64,000 nt of DNA from Natrarchaeobaculum sulfurireducens (lineage in GTDB: Archaea; Halobacteriota; Halobacteria; Halobacteriales; Natrialbaceae): assembly GCF_003430825.1 (NCBI RefSeq), contig NZ_CP024047.1, positions 1,922,001 through 1,986,000 on the forward strand, written 5' to 3'. The notes beneath the pieces are model-generated. The model searched no databases and was not told where the DNA came from. It saw nothing but the letters and a program-made list of their open reading frames with translations. Position 1 is the stretch's first letter; the number at the start of each line of letters is the position of its first letter. Below are positions 11,712-19,049 of this stretch, piece after piece. Both the position numbers and the translations under genes were made by a program.

Positions 11712-13004
11712 ATGACAGAGACGGTGCTCCTGATCGGCGGTGGTGGCCGCGAACACGCCATCGCCCGCGCCTTGGACGGTAGCGACGCAGCCCTCTACGC
11801 CTGTGCGGGCAACCGCAACCCGGGCATCGCCCGCATCGCCGAGGACTTCCAGACGCTCGAGACGACCGATTCCGACGCAGTCGTCGAGTACGCCGAATCG
11901 GTCGCGGCCAACATCGCCGTCGTCGGTCCCGAAGCGCCCCTCGAGGCCGGCGTCGCGGACGCGCTCGAGGCGGCCGGCATCTACGCCTTCGGTCCGAAGG
12001 AAGCCGACGCCCGCATCGAGACGGACAAAGCGTTTCAGCGCCGATTCATGGCCGAGAACGACGTTCCTGGCAACCCGGATTTCGAGACGTTCGACGAGAT
12101 GGAGGCCGCCTGTGAGTTCATCGACGAGTACGACGGCGACCTCGCGATCAAGCCCGCCGGTCTCACCGGCGGCAAGGGCGTCAAAGTCATCGGCGACCAG
12201 GTCACCGCCGAGGAAGGCAAGAAGTACATCCGCGACTCCGAGTACGACCGGATCGTCCTGGAGGAACGGCTGATCGGCGAGGAGTTCACCGTCCAGGCGT
12301 TCGTCGCTAACGGCGAGTTCCGTACCGCCCCGGCCGTCCAGGACCACAAACGGGCCTACGAGGGCGATGAGGGACCGAACACCGGCGGCATGGGCAGCTA
12401 CTCCGATGCGACTCGAGAACTCCCCTTCATGACCGCCGACGACTACGAGGCGGCCGTCGAAATCATCGACGCCGTCGTCGACGCCCTCGAGGACTACCGC
12501 GGCATCCTCTACGGGCAGTTCATGCTCACCAGCGAGGGGCCGAAGGTCATCGAGTTCAACGCCCGCTTTGGTGACCCCGAGGCGATGAACACCCTGCCCG
12601 TCCTCGAGACGGACTTCCTCGACGTGCTCACGGCCGCTCGCGACGGCGAGTCGCTGCCCGATCTCGAGTTCGCCGACCAGGCGACCGTCTGTAAGTACGC
12701 CGTGCCCGAGGGCTACCCGACCGATCCCGAGGCCGGTGCGAAAGTCAAGGTTGATGAAAAGAGTGCCGGTGACGCTCTGCTCTACTACGCCAGCGTCGAC
12801 GAACGCGACGACGACATCTACACGACCACCTCGAGGTCGTTCGCCGTCGTCGGCGTCGCCGACTCGATCACCGAAGCCGAGGAGATCGCCGAGGACGCGC
12901 TGGCAGTCGCCGGCGACGAGGGCCTGCACATGCGCCACGACATCGGCAAGCCCGACCTCGTCCAGCAACGGATCGACCACGTGAACGAACTGCGCGAGGA
13001 TTGA
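11712..13004 (+). CDS. purD: Phosphoribosylamine-glycine ligase
   Basis: The 430-residue ATP-grasp enzyme joins glycine to 5-phosphoribosylamine, the second step of de novo purine synthesis. It shows the N-terminal GGGGREHAIA motif, KPAGLTGGKGV for ATP binding, TGGMGSYSD, and the metal-binding EFNARFGDPEAMN stretch. The start ATG at 11712 places GGGGREHA near residue 8, as in the family. A 24-codon in-frame extension upstream is not family-like. The enzyme consumes glycine, which the GlyA of this window can supply. Confidence 0.97.
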   Translation: MTETVLLIGGGGREHAIARALDGSDAALYACAGNRNPGIARIAEDFQTLETTDSDAVVEYAESVAANIAVVGPEAPLEAGVADALEAAGIYAFGPKEADARIETDKAFQRRFMAENDVPGNPDFETFDEMEAACEFIDEYDGDLAIKPAGLTGGKGVKVIGDQVTAEEGKKYIRDSEYDRIVLEERLIGEEFTVQAFVANGEFRTAPAVQDHKRAYEGDEGPNTGGMGSYSDATRELPFMTADDYEAAVEIIDAVVDALEDYRGILYGQFMLTSEGPKVIEFNARFGDPEAMNTLPVLETDFLDVLTAARDGESLPDLEFADQATVCKYAVPEGYPTDPEAGAKVKVDEKSAGDALLYYASVDERDDDIYTTTSRSFAVVGVADSITEAEEIAEDALAVAGDEGLHMRHDIGKPDLVQQRIDHVNELRED

Positions 13005-13624
13005 CCTCCTCCCGCGCCTGAAGACGCGGGAATCCGCGAAGCGGAGTTCAAGGTTGCGCGTTTCCTCGGTGGCGAAGTACGCTTTCGCGTCCCACGTCGA
13101 CGGTCGCCGTCCAGTTGTGACCAAGGACGTGCGTTGCAGCGCGTCTAGCCCGGCCAAACGGGCCTTCCGTCCGACGCGCGGTCGGCGTTTCGACGCGACG
13201 AATACCGCTCGTCGCTCCACGGCGGGGTATTCAGCCCGCACGGTACCACGATTCGCGTCACCCGAAGTCTGGCGGAATCGAAGATTCCGCTGCCCTCGCG
13301 GAACTGGGTTCCGCTTAGTGTTACGTCGTGGACTGGTTCGATCGGATTTGTTACCACGTGAGAAGTCACGGCGAAGCCGTAGTGCCGTCGAAGACGGCGT
13401 TTCTCAACATGGGAACTCCGGTACTGCCGTTTACGGGATACAGCCCAATCAAGCTTACGCGCGTATCCACGGCCTTCAGGCCGTGGCATTGCGCTGCTCC
13501 GCCTGTAAGCGACGCTGTCGACTGATCCGGTCGACTTTTCGACGGACGACCTGAGGGGATTTCCGTAGCTCTTCGCTCGGGGGATGGTAACTCAAGAGGC
13601 AGATCGATCACCAGTATCGTGGGC
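13005..13624. mobile_element. IS200/IS605-like non-coding remnant or MITE
   Basis: The 620-base stretch between purD and the aminotransferase has no intact gene. It is bounded by two hairpins of the kind seen at ends of haloarchaeal IS605/IS1341 elements, with a CTTCAGG-type loop. The left one, 13011-13030, is CCCGCG/CGCGGG around cctgaaga. The right one, 13467-13486, is a perfect 8-bp stem CCACGGCC/GGCCGTGG around ttca. They face opposite ways, and the left one begins 7 bases after the purD stop. The interior holds several smaller GGAAT/ATTCC-type hairpins and no recognisable TnpA or TnpB. The family call is by resemblance only. Confidence 0.5.
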
Positions 13625-14971
13625 TCAGGCCGTCGACGTGACCTCGTCGATCGCCTCACACAGCAGTTCCATCCCGAGGTCGACCTCTCGCGCGGTAACG
13701 TCGAGCGGCGGGAGCAGGCGAAGGGTCTTGTAGCCACAGCCGAGCGTGAGCAATCCGCGGCGGAACGCGGCCTCGAGGACGTCGTCGCGGCGGGCTTTGG
13801 TGTCGAATTCGACGGCGAGCATGAGCCCGCGGCCCCGAACCTCGAGCAGTTCCGGTCGGACGTCGACCTCGTCCTCGAGTCGAGCCCGGAGATCCTCGCC
13901 TCGGTCGCGAACGTTCGAGAGGACGTCAGTCTCCTGGAGCACCTCGAGGGTGAGCGCGCCCTGGAGAGCACCGACGATGTCACCGGCACCCCAGGTGGAG
14001 GAGATTCGGCTTTCCTCCTCCGGGAAGACATCCGACCGAGAGATCGTGGCACCGACGCGCAATCCCTTCGCACTCGTGATAACGTCGGGGGTCAGCTCGA
14101 GGTGGTCGACGGCCCACAGCTCGCCGGTTCGGCCGATTCCGGACTGGATCTCGTCGGCGACGACTCGCAGGTCATAGCGGTGTCGAAGCGCCTCGAGGTC
14201 GCGAGCGAAAGCCGGGTGGGCGGGTCGATAGCCGCCTTCGCCTTGAATCGGCTCGAGGATCACGTAGGCGACCTCGTCGGGGTCGATCACGCCCCGTTCG
14301 GGATGGAGTTTGTCGGCGAGGACGTTGCCGCCGGGACCGTCGGTTCGCCAGTTGGTCTCGTACTCCTCGTCGGTTGACGGATACGGAAGGGCGACGACGC
14401 CGGGGACTTCGGGGAATCCCGTTCGGTGGACGGCCTTCGATCGATTGAGCGAGAGTGCACCGAGTGTTCGTCCGTGAAACGCACCATCGAAAGTGAACGC
14501 TCGGTGACCGCCGCCTGCATAACAGATCTTGATCGCGTTCTCGACGGCCTCAGCGCCGGAGTTCGAGAGGAAGACCCGGTCCATGTCGTACTGGCCGACC
14601 GTCTCGAGCAGTCGGTCCATCAGCTGGCTCGGGCCGGGAAGGTCGGTGTCGGTCGGCGAACCACCGTTGCTGACGTAGAAGTCCTGGCCGGCAATCTTGG
14701 AGGGATCGACGAGGTCGAACGCCTCGAGTTTCTCGCGGAGGTGTGGGTTGTTGTACCCGAGCGGGGCAGCGGCGACGTGACTCGTGAAATCGAGCAGGAC
14801 GTTTCCGTCGACGTCCGTACAGAATGGGCCGATCGCGTCGGCGCTCGTATCCCAGACGAACTCGTAGACGTAGGTGCTGGGGGCGGCAAACTGGTGGTGG
14901 TACTCGGCCCAGCGCTTCGCTCGCTGGCCAGGAACCGTTTCGACCTGGGGTTCGACCGTGTTTCGGTCCAT
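13625..14971 (-). CDS. Class III pyridoxal-phosphate aminotransferase (GabT/ornithine aminotransferase-like)
   Basis: The 448-residue protein has the class III fold markers: SNSGAEAVENAIK for phosphate binding, AFHGRTLGALS, ILEPIQGEGGY, VADEIQSGIGRTG, and the PLP lysine in TSAKGLRVG. It transfers an amino group from an omega-amino acid to a keto acid, but the exact substrate is not deducible; GABA, lysine and ornithine are all possible. It is slightly unusual in a short spacer after the lysine (ATISRSDVFPEEE) where GabT has a GG-P motif. It is monocistronic, with its promoter in the 384-base gap upstream. Confidence 0.92.
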   Translation of the reverse strand: MDRNTVEPQVETVPGQRAKRWAEYHHQFAAPSTYVYEFVWDTSADAIGPFCTDVDGNVLLDFTSHVAAAPLGYNNPHLREKLEAFDLVDPSKIAGQDFYVSNGGSPTDTDLPGPSQLMDRLLETVGQYDMDRVFLSNSGAEAVENAIKICYAGGGHRAFTFDGAFHGRTLGALSLNRSKAVHRTGFPEVPGVVALPYPSTDEEYETNWRTDGPGGNVLADKLHPERGVIDPDEVAYVILEPIQGEGGYRPAHPAFARDLEALRHRYDLRVVADEIQSGIGRTGELWAVDHLELTPDVITSAKGLRVGATISRSDVFPEEESRISSTWGAGDIVGALQGALTLEVLQETDVLSNVRDRGEDLRARLEDEVDVRPELLEVRGRGLMLAVEFDTKARRDDVLEAAFRRGLLTLGCGYKTLRLLPPLDVTAREVDLGMELLCEAIDEVTSTA

Positions 14972-15355
14972 GAACGCCAGTGCGACGTCCGTACATAAAG
15001 ACTCGATGAAATGCTTCGATCGTGGTGAAAGCGATCAAAAACGTCCATCCGCGTCCACCGTATGTCGATCGGAACGGACGCCACGGTGTCGCCGAATAAG
15101 AACACCGTGCTCTGAGACCCTCCTCGTTGTAACCAGGCTGGGAGCAAACATCCCGCAGCAAATCTGGCACAGCCCGACGGCGGGGGTTCCTCCGTGTGAG
15201 TCTCGGTCGTGTTGATTTCTCAGCGGCAACTCACTCATCAGGGTGACAGTGTGAATCGCCTCGGGGTCGAGCCCCGAGATATTCTGCTTGTATTCTGTAT
15301 CCAGACGGGTGACGGCGGTCAGGGATGTCACTGGTAAGGTATCGAGGTGTCCCGG
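14972..15355. other. Intergenic region upstream of the aminotransferase
   Basis: I see no convincing gene in these 384 bases. A 98-codon minus-strand frame (15035-15331) contains a CQICC motif but its composition is not haloarchaeal, being rich in Arg, His and Val rather than Asp and Glu. The aminotransferase promoter must lie near 14995-15010, but no clear TATA box stands out. Confidence 0.4.
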
Positions 15356-15604
15356 TCACTGTCGCAATCTGGAACCGTCGCGTGGACAGAACTCGTGGTC
15401 CGGGTCCGCTGTCTGGAAGTTACATCGTGGACACTGCCGGACCGAACGGGGCTGTTGCTCGCGGCCCCGCCGTGTAAAGAGAAACGGGACGAACGGGAGG
15501 AACAGAAACAACAGCAGCGTCTCGAAGTAGATCCAGGCAGCGACGCTCACGAGGAGACCGAGTATCAGACCGACGAGCGCTGTACCCGTTCGTGCCAGGC
15601 GCAC
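15356..15604 (-). CDS. Small membrane protein with C-terminal zinc ribbon
   Basis: This 82-residue protein has two closely spaced hydrophobic segments (about 8-24 and 27-43, with a VSAAWIYFETLLLFLFL core), an Arg-rich linker, and a CPRCNFQTADPDHEFCPRDG zinc-ribbon. It begins 3 bases after the stop of the PadR regulator, so they form one unit. Small membrane partners next to PadR genes are common, but no function can be assigned. The GTG/ATG-proximal hydrophobic start and the intact CxxC-CxxD/C pattern make it very likely a real gene. Confidence 0.8.
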   Translation of the reverse strand: MRLARTGTALVGLILGLLVSVAAWIYFETLLLFLFLPFVPFLFTRRGREQQPRSVRQCPRCNFQTADPDHEFCPRDGSRLRQ

Positions 15605-15607
15605 GCG

Positions 15608-15883
15608 TTACAGGTCGACGTACTGGGCTTCCCAGTCGCGGCGAGCCTCGAGTTCCCGTCGACCACGACGGGTGAGCGTATAGAAGTTCGTCCGACGGTC
15701 ACGACGCCCCTTCTCGACGAGGCCCTTGTCGACGAGCGTGTCGAGATTCGGATACAGTCGTCCGTGGTGAATCTCCTTTTCGTAGTAGTTCTCGAGTTCC
15801 TCTTTGATCGCCAGTCCGTGTGGTTCCTCCTCGCCAGCGATGACGTAGAGCAGATCGCGCTGGAATCCTGTCAGGTCGTACAT
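15608..15883 (-). CDS. PadR family transcriptional regulator
   Basis: The 91-residue winged-helix protein shows the PadR core: LTGFQRDLLYVIAGEE, GLAIKEELE, the wing region GRLYPNLDTLVDKGLVEKG, and RTNFYTLTRRGRREL. It lacks the long C-terminal coiled coil of larger PadR members, so it is a short PadR-s2 type that dimerises through its last helix. A TATA-like AT-rich box and a short GTAC-5-GTAC palindrome lie directly upstream, which suggests autorepression. It heads a two-gene unit with the small zinc-ribbon membrane protein. Confidence 0.92.
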   Translation of the reverse strand: MYDLTGFQRDLLYVIAGEEEPHGLAIKEELENYYEKEIHHGRLYPNLDTLVDKGLVEKGRRDRRTNFYTLTRRGRRELEARRDWEAQYVDL

Positions 15884-15890
15884 TGGAAAC

Positions 15891-15922
15891 GTACCACCCG
15901 TACTTACTGTCGAATTTTAATA
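15891..15922 (-). promoter_or_regulatory. Promoter and candidate operator of the PadR unit
   Basis: On the minus strand an AT-rich box (TTATTAAAAT, about 15914-15923) sits roughly 30-40 nt before the ATG at 15883. A GTACGGGTGGTAC palindrome (15891-15903) lies between box and start, where a bound repressor would block initiation. Confidence 0.45.
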
Positions 15923-16099
15923 AGAGTATCGGGTCGTTTCGATCGAAACCGGACTATTACCGACGAGTACAGCGTCGGCGACTCAGATCGAAAGATAACT
16001 CCAGTGACGGATCGACCCCACGGAGATACGTAACGGCAAGTTCATGTCTACGGTCAGGTGAATGGGTCACTGGATAATTCTTCGGCGGTAACTCGGTTG

Positions 16100-16185
16100 C
16101 TATAGCAGCCACTGCACGTCAGTGCGCACCTGCTCGCCAGACGGATCGGCGATCAGTGTACACACCGGTGCAGTTGTTACTATAG
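16100..16185. mobile_element. MITE-like dispersed repeat, copy 1 (86 bp)
   Basis: The stretch begins and ends with CTATAG. Its ends form imperfect inverted repeats: CTATAGCAGCCACTGCAC against CTATAGTAACAACTGCAC read from the other side. The same sequence recurs at 46223-46306 at roughly 85-90 percent identity, including the interior cacgtcagtgcgcacctg and ggatcggcgatcagtgt. No coding capacity. The pattern fits a small non-autonomous element mobilised in trans. Confidence 0.8.
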
Positions 16186-16226
16186 TCGATCAGTTCTCGT
16201 TGAAACGACGCGGTAGCTCAGTAATG

Positions 16227-16234
16227 TAGTAAAC
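16227..16234. repeat. Target-site duplication, left copy
   Basis: TAGTAAAC immediately before the left inverted repeat of the IS element; the identical octamer follows the right end at 17164-17171. Confidence 0.9.
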
Positions 16235-17163
16235 TGCCGTGTTGAATAGCGATCTAATCCGCTCATATCGCGGAGTAGAAGGACGAAGCCGAGGAAATCG
16301 ATTCTATCCATGGAAGTCGATCTCCTCGACTTCGTTGAGCAGTGTCGGCACCTAGTCAAACAAGCGTTGGGGAAACACGCGGGCGAGCCCGCCAGCGGCG
16401 GGTTCGCCCGCTGGAAACACGTCGTTCTGCACTGTTTTCGTCTCGAAGAAGACCATAGCTACCGCGAAACGCCGAATCGGCTGAAGTATATGGCCGAGAT
16501 TCGTGACGCACTCGACTTAGATCGAGACGATCTACCGGACTACACCACGATCTACAAATCGTTCGACCGGCTGAAAATGTGGGTGTGGCGGGCGCTGCTG
16601 CGCGTTTCAGCGCAGCAGCACCCGCAGTCCGGACATGCAGCACTCGACAGCACGTTCTTCGACCGCCGCTCGGCCTCGTCGTACTATCGCCAGCGGTCGG
16701 GAAGTAACGTTCAAACACTGAAAGTGACGACATTAACCGACAGAGAGTCTCTTGCCGTCCTTGACGTACATATTTCGGCCCGGTGGAAACACGATACGAA
16801 GACCGGGCCGCAGGTCGTCCGCCGGAACGCGGACGACCTGCTGTCCGTGGCTGCTGACAAAGCGTTCCACAACTGGATCACGAAATACGAGTTCTACGCA
16901 CTCGGTGTCGAGCCACTCATCTTACAGCGTGGATCGAGACCGTTGACGGTGGGACATAACGCGCTCATCCGGACAAAAGGCTATTCTCAGCGCTGGATGG
17001 CCGAGACTTCGTATTCGACAACAAAGCGCTCGCTCGGCGATGCCGTGCGAGCGCTCGGCTGGTATCGACAGTTCCGTGAAATCATCCTCATGTTCGCCAT
17101 CTCGAACATAGAACCACTCTGTGAGCCGCTGTAACCGTGACTCAGTATCTATTCAACACGGCA
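16235..17163. mobile_element. Intact IS5-type insertion sequence, 929 bp
   Basis: The element is bounded by perfect 15-bp terminal inverted repeats, TGCCGTGTTGAATAG at 16235-16249 and its complement at 17149-17163. It is flanked by an 8-bp direct repeat, TAGTAAAC. It contains a single full-length transposase gene. Perfect ends and an unmutated target duplication point to a recent insertion. It landed about 50 bases from the MITE copy and next to two strong hairpins. Confidence 0.95.
16310..17134 (+). CDS. IS5 family transposase
   Basis: The 274-residue DDE transposase lies wholly within the 929-bp element. It has an N-terminal DNA-binding region rich in His/Arg (WKHVVLHCFRLEEDHSYRETP), a catalytic Asp in ALDSTFFDRR, a second in VAADKAFHN, and the DDE glutamate in RWMAETSYSTTKRSLGD. 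The closing RxxxxE/K region resembles haloarchaeal IS5 members of the ISH type. It appears undamaged and full length. The adjacent stretch ILQRGSRPLTVGHNALIRTKGYSQ fits the usual spacer before the glutamate. Confidence 0.93.
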   Translation: MEVDLLDFVEQCRHLVKQALGKHAGEPASGGFARWKHVVLHCFRLEEDHSYRETPNRLKYMAEIRDALDLDRDDLPDYTTIYKSFDRLKMWVWRALLRVSAQQHPQSGHAALDSTFFDRRSASSYYRQRSGSNVQTLKVTTLTDRESLAVLDVHISARWKHDTKTGPQVVRRNADDLLSVAADKAFHNWITKYEFYALGVEPLILQRGSRPLTVGHNALIRTKGYSQRWMAETSYSTTKRSLGDAVRALGWYRQFREIILMFAISNIEPLCEPL

Positions 17164-17171
17164 TAGTAAAC
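17164..17171. repeat. Target-site duplication, right copy
   Basis: TAGTAAAC directly after the right inverted repeat, matching 16227-16234. Confidence 0.9.
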
Positions 17172-17181
17172 AGGAAAGCAA

Positions 17182-17267
17182 ATCGCGTGGCGGGAAAAAC
17201 GCCACGCGATCGCTTGCCGCCCTGAATTGGTCCCCGCTGACGCTTCGGCCCTCCAAGCGAAGCGTCA
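17182..17267. other. Pair of strong hairpins next to the IS
   Basis: The first is an 11-bp perfect stem (17182-17192 with 17200-17210, loop ggaaaaa). The second is a 10-bp perfect stem (17238-17247 with 17258-17267). They lie between the IS and the small gene at 17341. They could be bidirectional terminators, an RNA, or the end of an older element. No T-run follows either. Confidence 0.6.
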
Positions 17268-17340
17268 ACTGAAAGATTCCGCTGGTACTACTTAAAGATA
17301 TCGACACAGGATGGAGAAGTGATACGTCCGGTGACTGATT

Positions 17341-17487
17341 CTACATGTGTTCTTCCTCGAGCACCCACCCCAGTGCCCGCTTGTAGTAAGTGAACATCTG
17401 CTCGACGCCGTCGTGGTTCATCTCCTCGCTCTCGAGATGTTCTTTTAGAAATTCGTACTGTTCACGGACGTCTTCTTCGTCTCGCAT
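17341..17487 (-). CDS. Small acidic protein of 48 residues
   Basis: The reading frame encodes MRDEEDVREQYEFLKEHLES followed by EEMNHDGVEQMFTYYKRALG and WVLEEEHM. Strong acidity, helical character and high GC in third positions mark it as coding in spite of its length. It looks like a compact helical hairpin. It has a TATA-like AT-rich box (AAAAAATCG on the plus strand, about 17511-17519) about 25-30 nt upstream and a perfect 6-5-6 palindrome just before the ATG. I do not recognise a named family; similar tiny acidic proteins are common and conserved in haloarchaea. Confidence 0.75.
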   Translation of the reverse strand: MRDEEDVREQYEFLKEHLESEEMNHDGVEQMFTYYKRALGWVLEEEHM

Positions 17488-17798
17488 AGGTAGACCTACT
17501 GTCTACCGAGCAAAAAATCGGTCGCTGACGGTGGCGGTTTACTGCTCGCACGGGTCGATTTGACTGGTTCGGCCGACAGTGTGTGGGTCCCAGCAGCGTC
17601 ACACGCACGTCTTGCCTTTTCACTGTCGCTGTGGCCTCGTGTAGGTACCGCTGTTCGGACTCAGATAACCGTGTGCAGACCCGTTCGCGAACGAGACAGG
17701 CATCTCGAGCCCCCAGACGGCTTCGATGGATCGGTCGATCCGGAACCGACTGAGGCAGTTTGAGTGGTCGTCTAGCGATCGATTCGAGGAGATGCCGG
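17488..17798. other. Intergenic region
   Basis: Apart from the promoter and palindrome near 17490-17519 I see no gene. A 67-codon plus-strand frame at 17560-17763 has no domain or composition that would support it. Confidence 0.4.
17490..17506. promoter_or_regulatory. Palindromic operator before the 48-residue gene
   Basis: GTAGAC-ctact-GTCTAC lies between the presumed TATA-like box (17511-17519) and the ATG at 17487, overlapping the expected transcription start. This is the classic position for a repressor site. Confidence 0.5.
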
Positions 17799-18506
17799 TT
17801 AGAGCGCGTCGTCTTCGTCTTCGTCGTCCATCAGGTCATCGGCTTCGTCATCGTCCCCATCGTCCATTGCGTCGTCAGCCTCCTCGCCAAGCGTCAGCGT
17901 GACTTCCTCGTCGTCGCCGTCGATTTCGACGTCCTCCTCGGCTTCTTCACCCTCGTATTCTGCGTGGACCGTGTACTCGCCATCCTCGAGGTCCTCGAAT
18001 TCGACCTGGCCGTCTTCGTCGGTCTCGTCTTCGAAGTCTTCGTCGTCCGCTTCGTCATCTTCCTCATCGTCCATCAGGTCGTCGTCATCGTCATCGTCCG
18101 CTTCGTCGTCTTCCTCATCGTCCATCAGGTCGTCGTCTTCGTCATCATCCGCTTCGTCGTCGTCCTCATCGTCCATCAGGTCGTCGTCTTCGTCATCGTC
18201 ATCGTCATCGTCATCGTCTTCCTCGTCCTCCTCGAGTTCGACGGTTGCCCCTTCGACGGGGTCGCCATCTTCGTCTTCGACCGTAACCGTCAAAGAGTAA
18301 GTTTCGTCTTCGTCGTCTTCTTCATCATCTGCTTCGTCGTCAACGCCCGGATCTTCGTCGTCGTCCATCGGGTCGTCGTCCGCTGTATCCGGGTCTTCTT
18401 CCTCTTCATCGCCAGGACCGTCGTCGGCACATCCTGCCAGCGCCAGTGTACTCGCCGTACCTGCTGCAATAACGAACTTCCGCCGGTTCAGTTCCGGATG
18501 GGACAT
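17799..18506 (-). CDS. Tat-exported Asp/Glu-rich lipoprotein with tandem repeats inside an Ig-like domain
   Basis: The 235-residue protein starts with a Tat lipoprotein signal: NRRKFVIAAG, hydrophobic core, lipobox LALAGC with the lipidated Cys at about residue 26. The mature protein is almost entirely Asp/Glu. A carboxypeptidase-regulatory-like (Ig-type) domain is visible in two halves, YSLTVTVEDEDGDPVEGATVELEE and later TDEDGQVEFEDLEDGEYTVHAEYEG. Three 17-residue repeats (DDDLMDDEEDDEADDD-like) lie between them. This should be a membrane-anchored, cell-surface protein; function unknown. The repeats probably bind cations or act as a spacer. Confidence 0.88.
   Translation of the reverse strand: MSHPELNRRKFVIAAGTASTLALAGCADDGPGDEEEEDPDTADDDPMDDDEDPGVDDEADDEEDDEDETYSLTVTVEDEDGDPVEGATVELEEDEEDDDDDDDDDEDDDLMDDEDDDEADDDEDDDLMDDEEDDEADDDDDDDLMDDEEDDEADDEDFEDETDEDGQVEFEDLEDGEYTVHAEYEGEEAEEDVEIDGDDEEVTLTLGEEADDAMDDGDDDEADDLMDDEDEDDAL
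18045..18200. repeat. Three tandem 51-bp repeats inside the Asp-rich lipoprotein gene
   Basis: The marker ccatcagg recurs at 18071, 18122 and 18173, an exact period of 51 bp or 17 codons. Units differ by scattered substitutions. The in-frame period means copy-number change would not disrupt the protein. Confidence 0.85.
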
Positions 18507-19049
18507 ATCTCTCGATAGAACGTTCCCGTTGGTTGCACTACGGCCTGCAACTGCCGTATCTTAATCACCTGTTGTACGTCTCCTCCAAACTCCTGAGTGT
18601 GAACGAACACAAACTGTCCATCGAATCAACCGTACATACTTTGATTCGATAGTCGGGTGTCAGCCCGGAACCCCCTCGAGAAATCGGCAGTTGTGACGGA
18701 AACGATCGAGCGTGTGCCGGTGGTGTATCCACGAAACGATTCCCGGGCAGACGGAATCACGGTACTATTGTCATCTCGGCTCCCCATCAGCCGTGACAAT
18801 CACCTGCTGGACCCGCCCTTTGTGAGCCGTTGTTCGGCCGAACACGGCCAACAACGTTCGTTACAACGCTCGAGAGCGTTTCGGCGGCTGAGACGGTTCG
18901 GTCGTCGCGAGGCGTAAACAGCCTCGATGTGCTCGAGTGGGCAGCGACTGCCGCCCGGTTTTCGCGTAGACAGCGGACGCCCCCTTGGCACTCATGCGAC
19001 CCGTCGGTACTCCGTGAAGCCTTTTCCCCTGTCGCGCGTACGCGCTTGT
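18507..19049. other. Intergenic region with a perfect 10-bp inverted repeat
   Basis: No convincing gene in 543 bases. ATCGAATCAA (18620-18629) and TTGATTCGAT (18641-18650) form a perfect inverted repeat with an 11-base spacer. The repeat lies about 115-145 bases upstream of the lipoprotein start and is a candidate regulator site. Small frames here have Arg-rich, non-halophilic composition. Confidence 0.5.

Noticed and set aside
11703-13241. A 512-codon minus-strand frame opposite purD
   Set aside because: Antisense to a clear purD, with no conserved motif of its own.
15035-15331. A 98-codon frame with a CQICC motif
   Set aside because: Not acidic, no family resemblance and no promoter; the Cys cluster is probably chance.
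17560-17763. A 67-codon plus-strand frame in the gap before the lipoprotein
   Set aside because: No domain, no promoter at leaderless spacing, and composition unlike haloarchaeal proteins.
18045-18200. The 51-bp tandem repeats as a possible CRISPR array
   Set aside because: Units are contiguous with no spacers and lie in frame inside a lipoprotein gene.
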